DNA from: Bacillus_P idriensis_A
GTDB taxonomy: Bacteria; Bacillota; Bacilli; Bacillales; Bacillaceae
Length of the DNA: 64,000 nt
Assembly: GCF_050483325.1 (NCBI RefSeq)
Contig: NZ_JBCMYF010000033.1
Location: 1-64,000 of the forward strand
Direction of reading: 5' to 3'
The notes under the pieces are model-generated. The model was given only the letters and a program-made list of their open reading frames with translations, was not told the DNA's origin and did no database searches. This document shows, one piece after another, positions 25,587-34,138 of the stretch. The position numbers were made by a program, and so were the translations under genes. Positions within the stretch are counted from its first letter, which is position 1. Each line of letters begins with the position of its first letter.

Positions 25587-26420
25587 ATGCCAGAGATGAG
25601 TTTAACAAGAATCAATGAATTAATCATCATTATTTACGCATTTAGTGTTCTCTTTTTTTTCATAGATTTTATCCATAACAACCGGAAGGCAAACAAGATT
25701 GCCTTCTGGTTGCTTTCTATTGTTTGGCTGCTGCAAACAATTTTTTTGTTTTATCAAATGTTTACAACCGGAAGATTTCCAATTTTGAATATTTCTGAAG
25801 GCTTGTACTTTTATTCGTGGGTGCTTGTTACGCTTTCTGTTGTATTAAACCGCTTTCTAAGAGTGGACTTTATTATCTTTTTTACAAACGTATTAGGGTT
25901 TATTATGCTGTCGATTCATACATTTGCTCCTTCCCAGTATGAATCGGCGGCAGTTACAGGCCAGCTGATCTCTGAATTGCTGTTTATCCACATTACGATG
26001 GCTATTCTCTCATATGGCGCTTTTACACTGTCATTCGTTTTTTCTCTGCTTTACTTGATTCAATTCAACCTGCTGAAAAAGAAAAAATGGGGAAAGCAAT
26101 TGCTTCGAATCGATGATTTGGCAAAGCTTGATCATATGTCATATGTATTAAATGTCATAGGAGTACCAATGCTGTTACTAAGCTTAATTCTAGGAGTCAT
26201 TTGGGCGTATTTAAAACTTCCAAATTTCCACTGGTACGATGCAAAAGTGCTTGGATCTTTTATGATGCTCCTCGTTTATAGTTTTTATTTATACAGCCGC
26301 ATTGTGAAAGAGTGGCAGGGCAAGCAGGTTGCTTACTTGAATGCAGCATCCTTTTTAATTCTATTAATTAACTTCTTTTTATTTGGAAGTTTGTCCCGGT
26401 TTCATATATGGGATTCATAA
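25587..26420 (+). CDS. hemX: HemX membrane protein (negative effector of HemA level)
   Basis: A 277-residue integral membrane protein with about eight transmembrane segments (for example INELIIIIYAFSVLFF, FMMLLVYSFYLYS) of the CcsA/ResC cytochrome-assembly type. In B. subtilis HemX lowers the amount of HemA protein. It follows hemA after 18 bases, with an AAAGGA site. The mechanism is not visible from the sequence. Confidence 0.9.
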   Translation: MPEMSLTRINELIIIIYAFSVLFFFIDFIHNNRKANKIAFWLLSIVWLLQTIFLFYQMFTTGRFPILNISEGLYFYSWVLVTLSVVLNRFLRVDFIIFFTNVLGFIMLSIHTFAPSQYESAAVTGQLISELLFIHITMAILSYGAFTLSFVFSLLYLIQFNLLKKKKWGKQLLRIDDLAKLDHMSYVLNVIGVPMLLLSLILGVIWAYLKLPNFHWYDAKVLGSFMMLLVYSFYLYSRIVKEWQGKQVAYLNAASFLILLINFFLFGSLSRFHIWDS

Positions 26421-26462
26421 TAAATGCACCATACATCAGGCTGAAAGTTGGAGGTACTCAAT

Positions 26463-27395
26463 ATGCGCAAAATAATTGTAGGTTCTAGACGCAGTAAATT
26501 GGCATTAACCCAAACAAACTGGGTGATTGATCAGTTAAAAAACATAGGGCTGCCTTTTGATTTTGAAGTGCATGAAATCGTGACAAAAGGCGATCAGATA
26601 TTAGATGTGACACTTTCAAAAGTAGGCGGAAAAGGTCTTTTTGTCAAAGAAATCGAGCAGGCCATGCTTGACGGCAAAATTGATATGGCTGTACATAGCA
26701 TGAAAGACATGCCTGCTGTATTGCCTGAAGGGCTGACTATCGGCTGCATTCCTTTCCGCGAAGATCCGAGAGATGCTTTCATTTCAAAAAATCATGTAAA
26801 GCTTTCTGAGCTTCCGGCAGGAGCAATTGTTGGAACGAGCAGTTTAAGAAGAAGCGCGCAGCTGCTTGCGATGAGGCCGGATCTTGAGATTAAGTGGATT
26901 CGTGGAAATATTGATACACGTCTTGCAAAGCTTCAGCATGAAGAATATGACGCTATTATTTTAGCTGCTGCGGGTCTTGCCAGAATGGGATGGAGTCAGG
27001 ATGTTGTCACTGAATTCCTTGATGCAAATGATTGTGTCCCGGCAGTTGGACAAGGTGCACTTTCTATTGAATGCAGAGAAGATGATCACGAGCTGCTTGA
27101 GCTCTTGTCTCATTTTACGGATGAAGCAACAAAGCTCGCTGTTTTGGCAGAGAGAACATTCCTGCACGTCATGGAAGGCGGTTGTCAGGTTCCGATTGCA
27201 GGATATGCTACAGTTGCTTTTGATAATGAAATCTCCCTGACTGCATTAATTGCTTCACCTGACGGAAAAGAGATTTATAAAGAAAGAATCGTTGGAAAAG
27301 ATCCTGAGGCGATCGGCAAGGAAGTTTCAGACCGCCTGATCAAACAAGGGGCTAAAGATTTGATAGACCGGGTGAAAGAGGAGCTTGATCTATAA
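26463..27395 (+). CDS. hemC: Porphobilinogen deaminase (hydroxymethylbilane synthase)
   Basis: Joins four porphobilinogens into hydroxymethylbilane on a covalently bound dipyrromethane cofactor. The cofactor cysteine is Cys241 in EGGCQVPIAG. GSRRSKLALTQT and the SLRRSAQLLAMRPDL segment are also typical. The ATG at 26463 has GGAGGT 7 bases upstream and gives 310 residues; the in-frame TTG at 26448 lies within that ribosome site. Its stop shares one base with hemD (TAATG). Confidence 0.96.
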   Translation: MRKIIVGSRRSKLALTQTNWVIDQLKNIGLPFDFEVHEIVTKGDQILDVTLSKVGGKGLFVKEIEQAMLDGKIDMAVHSMKDMPAVLPEGLTIGCIPFREDPRDAFISKNHVKLSELPAGAIVGTSSLRRSAQLLAMRPDLEIKWIRGNIDTRLAKLQHEEYDAIILAAAGLARMGWSQDVVTEFLDANDCVPAVGQGALSIECREDDHELLELLSHFTDEATKLAVLAERTFLHVMEGGCQVPIAGYATVAFDNEISLTALIASPDGKEIYKERIVGKDPEAIGKEVSDRLIKQGAKDLIDRVKEELDL

Positions 27396-28180
27396 TGGCT
27401 CCTGACCTCTCCGGTAAGAAAATCTTAATTACGAGAGAGCATACACAGGCGACCACATTTGCCAAAAAAATAATAAACGCCGGCGGAGTTCCCATTGCAG
27501 CTCCGCTTATCCGTTTTGAAAAGGCAAAGAATGAAAAGCAAATTCATGAGATTATAGACAGCATCAGACCCAAAGACTGCCTGGTTTTTACAAGCACAAA
27601 TGGGGTTGCTTACTTTTTTGACTTCCTGACAGAACATAATATACATATAACCAAATTATCAGAGTGCATCTTTGCCGCAGTCGGGAGAAAAACAAAGAAA
27701 TTGATTGAAGACAAAGGCTTCCCGGTCACCATCATTCCAAAAGAATATGTGGCAGAGCGATTAGCAGAGGAAATTGCAGCAAATGCCAGCTCCTCTCAGC
27801 ATATTTTCCTGTTCAGAGGAAACCTCGCCAGGGAAATCTTAATCAATAAGCTTACGGATAAGGGCTTCTCCGTGACAGATGCCAAGCTGTATGAAACAAT
27901 ACATAATGTAGAAGATGGTCAAAATATTGAGCATTTGCTGAAGCAGAATGAGCTGGATTATATCACATTTACAAGCTCTTCAACCGTAGATGCTTTTATG
28001 AAAGTAATGAAAAACAGGGATCTGGATTCGCTGCTTTCCGGGGTTACTTTAGTGAGCATTGGGCCCATTACTCACCAGACCCTGACCAATTACGGATTTA
28101 ATGGGATTGTTTGTGAAACGTACACAATCGATGCCATGATAAATAGAATGAAAACTCATATTCAATCTGAAAGGAAATGA
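27395..28180 (+). CDS. hemD: Uroporphyrinogen-III synthase
   Basis: Closes hydroxymethylbilane with inversion of ring D to uroporphyrinogen III. HemD proteins are poorly conserved; here 261 residues show two alternating Rossmann-like lobes, with the FTSTNGVAYFFDFL and ITFTSSSTVDAF segments typical of the family. Its ATG overlaps the hemC stop by one base, so the two are coupled. Confidence 0.93.
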   Translation: MAPDLSGKKILITREHTQATTFAKKIINAGGVPIAAPLIRFEKAKNEKQIHEIIDSIRPKDCLVFTSTNGVAYFFDFLTEHNIHITKLSECIFAAVGRKTKKLIEDKGFPVTIIPKEYVAERLAEEIAANASSSQHIFLFRGNLAREILINKLTDKGFSVTDAKLYETIHNVEDGQNIEHLLKQNELDYITFTSSSTVDAFMKVMKNRDLDSLLSGVTLVSIGPITHQTLTNYGFNGIVCETYTIDAMINRMKTHIQSERK

Positions 28181-28186
28181 ATCATT

Positions 28187-29167
28187 ATGGATCTTCAATT
28201 TACAAGACACCGCAGACTACGCACCACAAGCAGCATGAGATCAATTGTACGTGAAACTCACCTTCATGCAGAAGACTTCATTTATCCAATCTTTGTAGTA
28301 GAGGGAGAAAAAAAGAGAAATGAAGTAAAATCAATGCCAGGCGTTGATCAGATTTCACTTGATTATTTAGATGCAGAGATGCAGGAAGTATCTGATCTGG
28401 GCATTAAATCAGTTATCGTGTTCGGTGTTCCCGACAAAAAGGACGAGGTCGGTTCACAAGCATATCATGATCACGGAATTGTTCAGAGAGCGATTACCCA
28501 AATTAAAGAGAACTTCCCTGATCTTGTTGTCATTGCCGATACGTGTTTATGCCAATTTACAGACCATGGACATTGCGGCATTGTTAAAGAAGGCAAAATC
28601 TTAAATGATCCTACACTGGATCTGCTTGCACGGACAGCGGTCAGCCAGGCAAAAGCAGGAGCTGACATTATTGCACCATCCAATATGATGGACGGATTTG
28701 TAGCAGCAATCCGCCACGGATTAGACGAAGCAGGCTTTGAAGATGTGCCGGTTATGTCATATGGAATCAAGTACTCAAGCGCATTTTACGGCCCATTCCG
28801 CGATGCTGCACACAGCACCCCGCAATTTGGCGACCGCAAAACCTATCAAATGGATCCTGCTAACCGCATGGAGGCTTTAAGAGAAGCAGAATCTGATTTA
28901 TTGGAAGGCGCAGATTTTCTGATTGTGAAGCCTGCTTTATCTTATCTTGATATTATCCGTGATGTAAAAAACAACTTTAATGTACCAATTGTAGCTTATA
29001 ACGTAAGCGGAGAATATGCCATGATCAAAGCGGCTGCACAAAATGGCTGGGTTGATGAAAAAGCGATCGTGATGGAAATGATGATCAGCATGAAACGTGC
29101 GGGCGTTGATATGATTTTGACGTATCATGCAAAGGATGCTGCACGCTGGCTTAAAGAACAACACTAA
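28187..29167 (+). CDS. hemB: Delta-aminolevulinic acid dehydratase (porphobilinogen synthase)
   Basis: Condenses two 5-aminolevulinates to porphobilinogen. The 326 residues contain the zinc-type cysteine cluster DTCLCQFTDHGHCG (about 120-135) and the two active-site lysines in SYGIKYSSAFYG and LIVKPALSYLD. It sits between hemD and hemL and acts before HemC in the pathway. The stop-to-start gap to hemD is 6 bases, with a GAAAGGAAATG site. Confidence 0.96.
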   Translation: MDLQFTRHRRLRTTSSMRSIVRETHLHAEDFIYPIFVVEGEKKRNEVKSMPGVDQISLDYLDAEMQEVSDLGIKSVIVFGVPDKKDEVGSQAYHDHGIVQRAITQIKENFPDLVVIADTCLCQFTDHGHCGIVKEGKILNDPTLDLLARTAVSQAKAGADIIAPSNMMDGFVAAIRHGLDEAGFEDVPVMSYGIKYSSAFYGPFRDAAHSTPQFGDRKTYQMDPANRMEALREAESDLLEGADFLIVKPALSYLDIIRDVKNNFNVPIVAYNVSGEYAMIKAAAQNGWVDEKAIVMEMMISMKRAGVDMILTYHAKDAARWLKEQH

Positions 29168-29185
29168 TCGTAAGGGAGAATTCTT

Positions 29186-30472
29186 ATGCGCAATTATGAA
29201 AAATCAAAGCAGGCCTTTAAAGAAGCGCAGGATTTAATGCCAGGCGGTGTAAACAGCCCAGTGCGCGCATTTAAATCGGTTGCAATGGATCCTATCTTCA
29301 TGGAGCGCGGTAAAGGCTCCAAGATTTATGATATCGATGGAAATGAATATATTGATTATGTATTATCATGGGGACCGCTTATTTTAGGTCATACAAATGA
29401 TGAAGTGGTTGAAGCCATCAAAAAGGTGACGGAATCAGGTACAAGCTTTGGTGCTCCCACATTAATTGAAAATGAACTTGCAAAGCTTGTGATTGACCGT
29501 GTCCCTTCAATTGAAGTGATTCGCATGGTAAGCTCAGGAACAGAAGCAACAATGAGTGCATTGCGCCTTGCCCGGGGTTTTACCGGCCGAAACAAAATTC
29601 TCAAATTTGAAGGCTGCTACCATGGACATGGTGACTCATTATTAATCAAAGCAGGGTCTGGTGTTGCAACACTCGGTCTGCCGGACAGTCCTGGTGTGCC
29701 TGAGGGAATTGCGAAAAACACGATAACAGTTCCTTACAATGATATGGAAAGCGTCAAATACGCATTTGAACAATTCGGAGACGATATTGCTGGTGTGATT
29801 GTTGAACCAGTTGCAGGAAATATGGGAGTGGTGCCGCCGCTCAAAGGATTCCTGGAAAGCCTCAGAGAAATGACCGCTCAATACGGCTCACTGCTTATCT
29901 TTGATGAAGTAATGACAGGTTTCCGTGTTGACTATGGCTGTGCGCAAGACTATTTTGGTGTAACACCTGATATTACTTGCCTCGGAAAAGTCATTGGCGG
30001 AGGATTGCCTGTTGGAGCTTATGGCGGCCGTGCAGACATTATGCAGCAGATTGCTCCAAGCGGGCCGATTTATCAGGCTGGTACTTTATCCGGAAATCCG
30101 CTTGCTATGACTGCAGGTTATGCAACTTTAAAACAGCTGACTCCGGATTCTTATAAAGAATTTGGCCGCAAAGCAGATATTCTCGAAGAAGGCCTGACGG
30201 CTGCAGCGAAAAAGCATGATATTCCGATCACATTCAACAGAGCCGGCTCCATGATAGGCTTCTTCTTTACAAATGAAAAAGTAACAAACTTTGAGACAGC
30301 CAAAACATCCAATTTAGACTTTTTCTCAAAATTCTACCGTGAAATGGCAAATGAGGGTGTCTTCCTTCCGCCGTCACAATTTGAAGGTCTATTCTTATCT
30401 ACAGCCCATACAGATGAAGATTTGGATAAAACCATTGCTGCTGCTGAAAAAGCTTTTTCTAAATTAAAATAA
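29186..30472 (+). CDS. hemL: Glutamate-1-semialdehyde 2,1-aminomutase
   Basis: Converts glutamate-1-semialdehyde to 5-aminolevulinate, the step after HemA. It is a fold-type I PLP enzyme; the PLP lysine is Lys268 in LGKVIGGGLPVGAYGG, and the MPGGVNSPVRAFK N-terminal motif is characteristic. Length 428 residues. AAGGGAG precedes the ATG. Last gene of the hem operon, followed by a strong terminator. Confidence 0.96.
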   Translation: MRNYEKSKQAFKEAQDLMPGGVNSPVRAFKSVAMDPIFMERGKGSKIYDIDGNEYIDYVLSWGPLILGHTNDEVVEAIKKVTESGTSFGAPTLIENELAKLVIDRVPSIEVIRMVSSGTEATMSALRLARGFTGRNKILKFEGCYHGHGDSLLIKAGSGVATLGLPDSPGVPEGIAKNTITVPYNDMESVKYAFEQFGDDIAGVIVEPVAGNMGVVPPLKGFLESLREMTAQYGSLLIFDEVMTGFRVDYGCAQDYFGVTPDITCLGKVIGGGLPVGAYGGRADIMQQIAPSGPIYQAGTLSGNPLAMTAGYATLKQLTPDSYKEFGRKADILEEGLTAAAKKHDIPITFNRAGSMIGFFFTNEKVTNFETAKTSNLDFFSKFYREMANEGVFLPPSQFEGLFLSTAHTDEDLDKTIAAAEKAFSKLK

Positions 30473-30479
30473 GCATAGG

Positions 30480-30517
30480 AAAACCCCTGCATGAAAATGT
30501 GCAGGGGTTTGTTTTTA
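30480..30517 (+). terminator. Terminator of the hem operon
   Basis: AAACCCCTGC (30481-30490) pairs with GCAGGGGTTT (30501-30510), followed by T residues. Its position also suits the converging small gene on the minus strand. Confidence 0.92.
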
Positions 30518-30682
30518 TTTTTCCTCATAACCAGATTTCCTGCTCAGCCACTTGCTTGCAAAAATAATTGTAAAACCAATTAAACCTACTGCAGCCATCA
30601 GCCAGTCATCGACAATATTGAACCATAACGGGATCTGAAGCAAAAAAATCAGACCAATTATTATAAAAAATAAGGGTTTCAT
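30515..30682 (-). CDS. Small two-span membrane protein, 55 residues
   Basis: I do not recognise this gene. On the minus strand an ATG (30682-30680) opens 55 codons. AGGAG lies 6 bases upstream, and an extended -10 box (TGCTATACT) lies further upstream on the same strand. The product starts MKPLFFIIIGLIFLLQIP and has a second hydrophobic stretch (AAVGLIGFTIIFA), ending in a basic and polar tail (SRKSGYEEK). The two spans, charged ends and strong start site suggest a real small membrane protein of unknown function. Confidence 0.65.
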   Translation of the reverse strand: MKPLFFIIIGLIFLLQIPLWFNIVDDWLMAAVGLIGFTIIFASKWLSRKSGYEEK

Positions 30683-30727
30683 AGAATCTCCTGTGTTTTT
30701 CTTCTAGTATAGCAAATATGCCATGAA

Positions 30728-30764
30728 ATAAAAAAGAGAGCCGGGCTTTCGCCAGACTCTCTTT
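30728..30764 (-). terminator. Terminator of csbD
   Basis: On the minus strand AAAGAGAGTC pairs with GGCTCTCTTT (one G-U) and is followed by six T residues. Confidence 0.85.
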
Positions 30765-30771
30765 ATGTACA

Positions 30772-30960
30772 TTAATAGCGGCGGGAATCATCCTTCGCTT
30801 TTCCTACACCTTCTTGGATGTTGCCTTTAAGCTTATCTTTTTTGCCTTCACGCTGCATATTCGGATTGTCTGTCGCATTGCCGACCTGGTCTTTCACTTC
30901 ACCTTTGGCCTGGTTAACCTTGCCTTTTACTTTGTCGCTTAAACCTTGATCTTTTGACAT
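30772..30960 (-). CDS. csbD: CsbD-family general stress protein
   Basis: A 62-residue, hydrophilic, highly charged protein with the CsbD repeat pattern (DKVKGKVNQAKGEVKDQVG, GKKDKLKGNIQEGVGKAKD). CsbD proteins are induced by general stress; their molecular role is unknown. AAAGGAG precedes the start, and a SigB-type promoter lies 35 bases upstream, which supports stress control. Its own terminator follows. Confidence 0.92.
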   Translation of the reverse strand: MSKDQGLSDKVKGKVNQAKGEVKDQVGNATDNPNMQREGKKDKLKGNIQEGVGKAKDDSRRY

Positions 30961-30994
30961 TGCAGATCACTCCTTTTTGTATGTTACAGTCTTT

Positions 30995-31020
30995 ATTCCC
31001 GGACCGGGGATAGTTAAAAC
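30995..31020 (-). promoter_or_regulatory. SigB-type promoter of csbD
   Basis: On the minus strand GTTTTAA (31020-31014) is followed after 13 bases by GGGAAT (31000-30995), close to the SigB consensus GTTTAA-N12-15-GGGWAW. CsbD of B. subtilis is known to be SigB dependent. Confidence 0.8.
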
Positions 31021-31077
31021 ACTTTATTGAAAATACTAAAAGCCTTCATGGAATGAAGTCTAATTCTAAAAATCACT

Positions 31078-31106
31078 CATAATCTTTGAATCTGGAACAT
31101 AAAAAT
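31078..31106 (+). promoter_or_regulatory. Candidate SigE promoter of spoVID
   Basis: CATAATC (31078-31084) and CATAAAAAT (31098-31106) are 13 bases apart, close to the SigE pattern ATATT / CATACAAT. spoVID of B. subtilis is transcribed in the mother cell by SigE. Confidence 0.6.
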
Positions 31107-31153
31107 TTAATGTCATAGCTATTTGGTTAGGCCATTGAAAGGAGGAGTTCAAG

Positions 31154-32179
31154 TTGTCACAGGATCAACAATCATCATTACGGTTTTCTGTTGAAGAATC
31201 CGTTTGGTTTCAAAAGGGACAGGAAGTAGGTGAGCTGTTATCCATCTCATTAGATCCAGACATCACCATCCAGGAATTTGACCAGTACATCTCCATTCGG
31301 GGTGCACTGCAGTTAACGGGTGAGTACAAAATAGATGAGGATTATAACGAAGAGGAATTTGAATACGCCAATCTCCGGTTTGTAAGCAGTGTTGAAACCC
31401 GGGAGGATGACGGCATTTCGCAGCTTGTTCACCGATTTCCTGTGGATATTACAATCCCAAGAAACAGAATTGGAAATTTAGAAGAAGTATATGTGACGAT
31501 TGAATCTTTTGACTATGATTTATCTGAAAGCAGAAACCTGAAGCTTGTTGCCGATTTAGAAATAAGCGGAATCGCAAGTCAGGATTCTTTTGAAGAAGTT
31601 CAGGAAGAGGAAGAAGAGCACACATATAATCACACATCTGAAGAAGAGCTTGAGCCTTTGTACCGTTCGTCACAGGCTTTGCTCTACGAGGAGGAGACAG
31701 AGGAAGCCTATTCAGAAAGCTATGATGCCGTACTTGCTGAGAACAGCGGAACTCCTCAAAAAGAAGAGTTTTATCAGCCTTTTGATGTAGAGGTCAGAAA
31801 GCAGGCTATTGAAGAAGAAATTGTTCAGCCTGAGATTCATTATAATGCAGGAAGGCCGGCTGAAGATGAGTTCGAAGAGGTTTACTCAGCTCCGCCTAAA
31901 AAAAGTCCTAAAAGCCGAAAAGAAGAAGCAAAAAAGCAGGAGCAGCCGAAGGAGACCGAAAACTCTCTTTATTTAACAAAGCTTTTTGGCAGAGAAGACG
32001 AAGAAGAGTTTTCAAAACTGAAAATCTGCATTGTTCAGCAGGGTGATTCCATTGACAGCATTTGCGACCGTTATAATATTACGGTCCAGCAGCTGCACAG
32101 AGTGAACCAGATCAGCTCAACGGCAGATGTCCATGAAGGGCAGACATTATACATTCCGGTTTATGCAAACACGCATTAA
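31154..32179 (+). CDS. spoVID: Spore coat morphogenesis protein SpoVID
   Basis: SpoVID drives encasement of the forespore by coat proteins in the mother cell. The N-terminal region (about 5-145) matches the conserved SpoVID head (FSVEESVWFQKGQEV). The middle is acidic and low in complexity, and a C-terminal LysM domain (about 290-338, VQQGDSIDSICDRYNI) would bind the spore surface precursors. At 341 residues it is much shorter than the roughly 575 of B. subtilis; the missing part is the variable acidic middle. The start is TTG, eight bases after AAAGGAGGAG. Confidence 0.93.
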   Translation: MSQDQQSSLRFSVEESVWFQKGQEVGELLSISLDPDITIQEFDQYISIRGALQLTGEYKIDEDYNEEEFEYANLRFVSSVETREDDGISQLVHRFPVDITIPRNRIGNLEEVYVTIESFDYDLSESRNLKLVADLEISGIASQDSFEEVQEEEEEHTYNHTSEEELEPLYRSSQALLYEEETEEAYSESYDAVLAENSGTPQKEEFYQPFDVEVRKQAIEEEIVQPEIHYNAGRPAEDEFEEVYSAPPKKSPKSRKEEAKKQEQPKETENSLYLTKLFGREDEEEFSKLKICIVQQGDSIDSICDRYNITVQQLHRVNQISSTADVHEGQTLYIPVYANTH

Positions 32180-32188
32180 GATGGACAG

Positions 32189-32226
32189 AACAGCTTGGGG
32201 AGGAGTATTCCTCAGCTGTTTTTTTA
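32189..32226 (+). terminator. Terminator between spoVID and ysxE
   Basis: AACAGCT (32189-32195) pairs with AGCTGTT (32214-32220), with an inner GAGG/CCTC pairing, followed by a T run. Confidence 0.75.
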
Positions 32227-32287
32227 TAAGAATCGTTCACTTATTCCTTCATAAAGGAAAGTGAGGTATAGAGTGGTGAGAGGAATT

Positions 32288-33310
32288 ATGGAAAAGCTGG
32301 TGCCTGTAATCAGCCAATATGATTTAACTGGCGAGTACGCGGAATCAATCAGTGACAAGCTGACCAAAATCTATGCAAGCTCAGGAGCATCATATGCTCT
32401 AAAAAAAGTGACAGCAAACCGGAACGGGAATTTTATAGAAACTCTTCATACTGCACATCAAAAAGGATTTTCAGGCTATGTGCCGATCTTCAGAAATAAA
32501 CACAGGCAATTTTTCACCTCAGATGGCGAGAACTGGTATTACATCATGCCGTGGCTTCACAATGAACCGGAAGAGGAAAGAGATGAGCGCCATAAAAATA
32601 TGTTCAGGGAACTCGCCTTGCTCCATCAGAAAACAGCAGCTTCGGAAAAATTGAATCAGGAGGCACTTAAAGGACATTATGAAACGTTATCTAAGCAATG
32701 GGATGACAACAAAGCCATGTACGAAAAATATGTAGAAGAATGTGAAAAAAGATGGTACTTGTCCCCGTTTGAACTGCAGGCGGTTACGTATTATTTTGAA
32801 ACAGCAAGAGCGACGGATTTCGCGCGGAAGAAACTTGATGAATGGTATGAGATGATGAAGGAAAAGGAAGATGTCCGCCAGGTTATTATTCACGGCAGAG
32901 CTTCCATCCATCACTTCCTGTATGATGAACAGGGCACTGGATTTTTAACGAATTTTGAACAAGCCAGATACTCATCTCCGATCGATGATTTGCTTCTCTT
33001 TTATCATCGCACGTTTCATACGTATCCATTTGCAGATGATGAGTGTGTGGATTGGCTCTATACGCATCAGCAGCATTTTCCCTTAAGGGAAGAAGAAATG
33101 CTTTTATTCATTTGCTATCTTGCATACCCTGATTTCATTTACAGGAATTTAAAAAAGCATATGAACCATGGAACCCGGAGTGTCCCACAGCTCAAACGCA
33201 ATCAGGATCTCATTAAATCTTATTGGACGTTTAAAAATATCGAATATTTTGTTATGAAAGTAACGGAAATTGAAGAGAATAAGAAAATAGCAGCTGAGCA
33301 ATCATCATAA
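32288..33310 (+). CDS. ysxE: YsxE spore coat-associated kinase-like protein
   Basis: The 340-residue protein belongs to the CotS/YsxE/YutH group, which has an aminoglycoside-phosphotransferase-like fold. The IHGRASIHHFLYDEQGTGFLTNFEQARYSSPIDDL region has the layout of the kinase catalytic loop and metal segment (seen here at about 205-240), but the usual HGDLH-N and DFD residues are changed, so it may be a pseudokinase. The ATG at 32288 follows AGAGG; upstream in-frame GTG codons (32273, 32276) are alternatives. It follows spoVID as in B. subtilis. Confidence 0.88.
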   Translation: MEKLVPVISQYDLTGEYAESISDKLTKIYASSGASYALKKVTANRNGNFIETLHTAHQKGFSGYVPIFRNKHRQFFTSDGENWYYIMPWLHNEPEEERDERHKNMFRELALLHQKTAASEKLNQEALKGHYETLSKQWDDNKAMYEKYVEECEKRWYLSPFELQAVTYYFETARATDFARKKLDEWYEMMKEKEDVRQVIIHGRASIHHFLYDEQGTGFLTNFEQARYSSPIDDLLLFYHRTFHTYPFADDECVDWLYTHQQHFPLREEEMLLFICYLAYPDFIYRNLKKHMNHGTRSVPQLKRNQDLIKSYWTFKNIEYFVMKVTEIEENKKIAAEQSS

Positions 33311-33312
33311 AA

Positions 33313-33344
33313 AAATCCCAATCATCTCTTTGATTGGGTTCTTT
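33313..33344 (+). terminator. Bidirectional terminator after ysxE
   Basis: CCCAATCA pairs with TGATTGGG around a 6-base loop (33317-33338); A-rich and T-rich flanks make it usable from both sides, for ysxE and for the converging small gene. Confidence 0.75.
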
Positions 33345-33534
33345 AAATCCACTCCATGTGAAGGGCAACGCCAAGCAATATCAGCAGGGATAATAGAACA
33401 AGGTCTACTGGAGAAGGAAAGATCAAAGTCCTTATCGTCTGGAAAATCGTGATCGGTACAATGAACTGGCCTGCAATCACTTTGAATTGCTTTACCCATG
33501 GTGACATATTGTAGTAATTAATTTTTTTGCGCAT
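33343..33534 (-). CDS. Small membrane protein, 63 residues, unknown function
   Basis: I do not recognise this gene. The frame is open further upstream, but the ATG at 33534 has AGGAG 8 bases before it on the minus strand. The product begins MRKKINYYNMSPWVKQFK and has two hydrophobic stretches (AGQFIVPITIFQTIRTLI and VDLVLLSLLILLGVALHM). A basic N-terminus followed by two spans predicts an inner membrane protein. It converges with ysxE and lies divergently upstream of the valS promoter. Confidence 0.65.
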   Translation of the reverse strand: MRKKINYYNMSPWVKQFKVIAGQFIVPITIFQTIRTLIFPSPVDLVLLSLLILLGVALHMEWI

Positions 33535-33634
33535 ACAAATTCTCCTAACCTGTTGACTCATGCTATCAAGATATGTGCATTTACCCAAATTTGTGCTGAC
33601 TGTGAATAAAGGATAGAAAAATTGGAGAAGATGA

Positions 33635-33664
33635 TTGACGTAAAATGATATGATTGTATACAAT
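33635..33664 (+). promoter_or_regulatory. SigA promoter of the valS T-box transcript
   Basis: TTGACG (33635-33640) and TACAAT (33659-33664) are 18 bases apart. The T-box leader begins about 35 bases further on. Confidence 0.78.
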
Positions 33665-33699
33665 AATACATATATGCTTTTATTGAATAAAAGAACATA

Positions 33700-33943
33700 C
33701 ATTGACAGGGAAGAGTAAAGCCGAATGCTGTTTTTAGAGAGAGAAATCAGTTGCTGAAAGATTTCTTAAACTAGCTCGCTTGAAGGTCGCCCTCGAGTAA
33801 TTCTCTTGAACTTGAAGTAGAGAGAATCGGCATGAACGCCGTTACCCCATTTGAGAGCATAGGCTTATTTTCGCCTGTGAAAAAAGGTGGCACCGCGAAA
33901 TCAACTCCTTTCGTCCTTTTATTGGATGAGAGGAGTTTTTTAT
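33700..33943 (+). ncRNA. T-box leader, valine specific, of valS
   Basis: The T-box consensus AAGGTGGCACCGCG is at 33884-33897. The specifier region reads GAAG-GTC-GCC with GTC (Val) at 33786-33788, matching the downstream synthetase. The terminator pairs AACTCCTTTCGTCC (33903-33916) with a GGATGAGAGGAGTT arm and ends in T residues. Uncharged tRNA-Val would favour the antiterminator. Confidence 0.95.
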
Positions 33944-33944
33944 T

Positions 33945-34046
33945 TTGTCCAGCTGCTGCGGCTGGTTCCCCGGGTCAGGACGGCTCCGCCATTCATTCTG
34001 CCGGACGTTTATCTTCCTGCCGGAGCGGGCATGGCGCTTACGCCTT
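33945..34046 (+). repeat. Dispersed long-hairpin repeat inside the valS leader
   Basis: Begins TTGTCCAGCTGCTGCGGCTG directly after the T-box terminator and shares CGGCTCCGCC, TTATCTTCCTGCCGGAGC and GGCGCTTACGCC with the family. It is more diverged than copies 1 and 20206. A TATCAGAATTTAT linker follows at 34054-34066. Confidence 0.65.
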
Positions 34047-34082
34047 ACAATTTTATCAGAATTTATTTAGTGTTATGGGTCT

Positions 34083-34138
34083 ATGTCTCGCGCAAGCGCC
34101 TAGATCCTCGGTCAGAACAAGGCGCTTGCGCTTTTCTA
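34083..34138 (+). repeat. Short repeat copy with a perfect 12-bp stem before valS
   Basis: GCGCAAGCGCCT (34090-34101) pairs perfectly with AGGCGCTTGCGC (34120-34131), followed by TTTTCT. The ends match the other family members. It lies 32 bases before the valS ATG and looks like a second intrinsic terminator. Confidence 0.8.
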
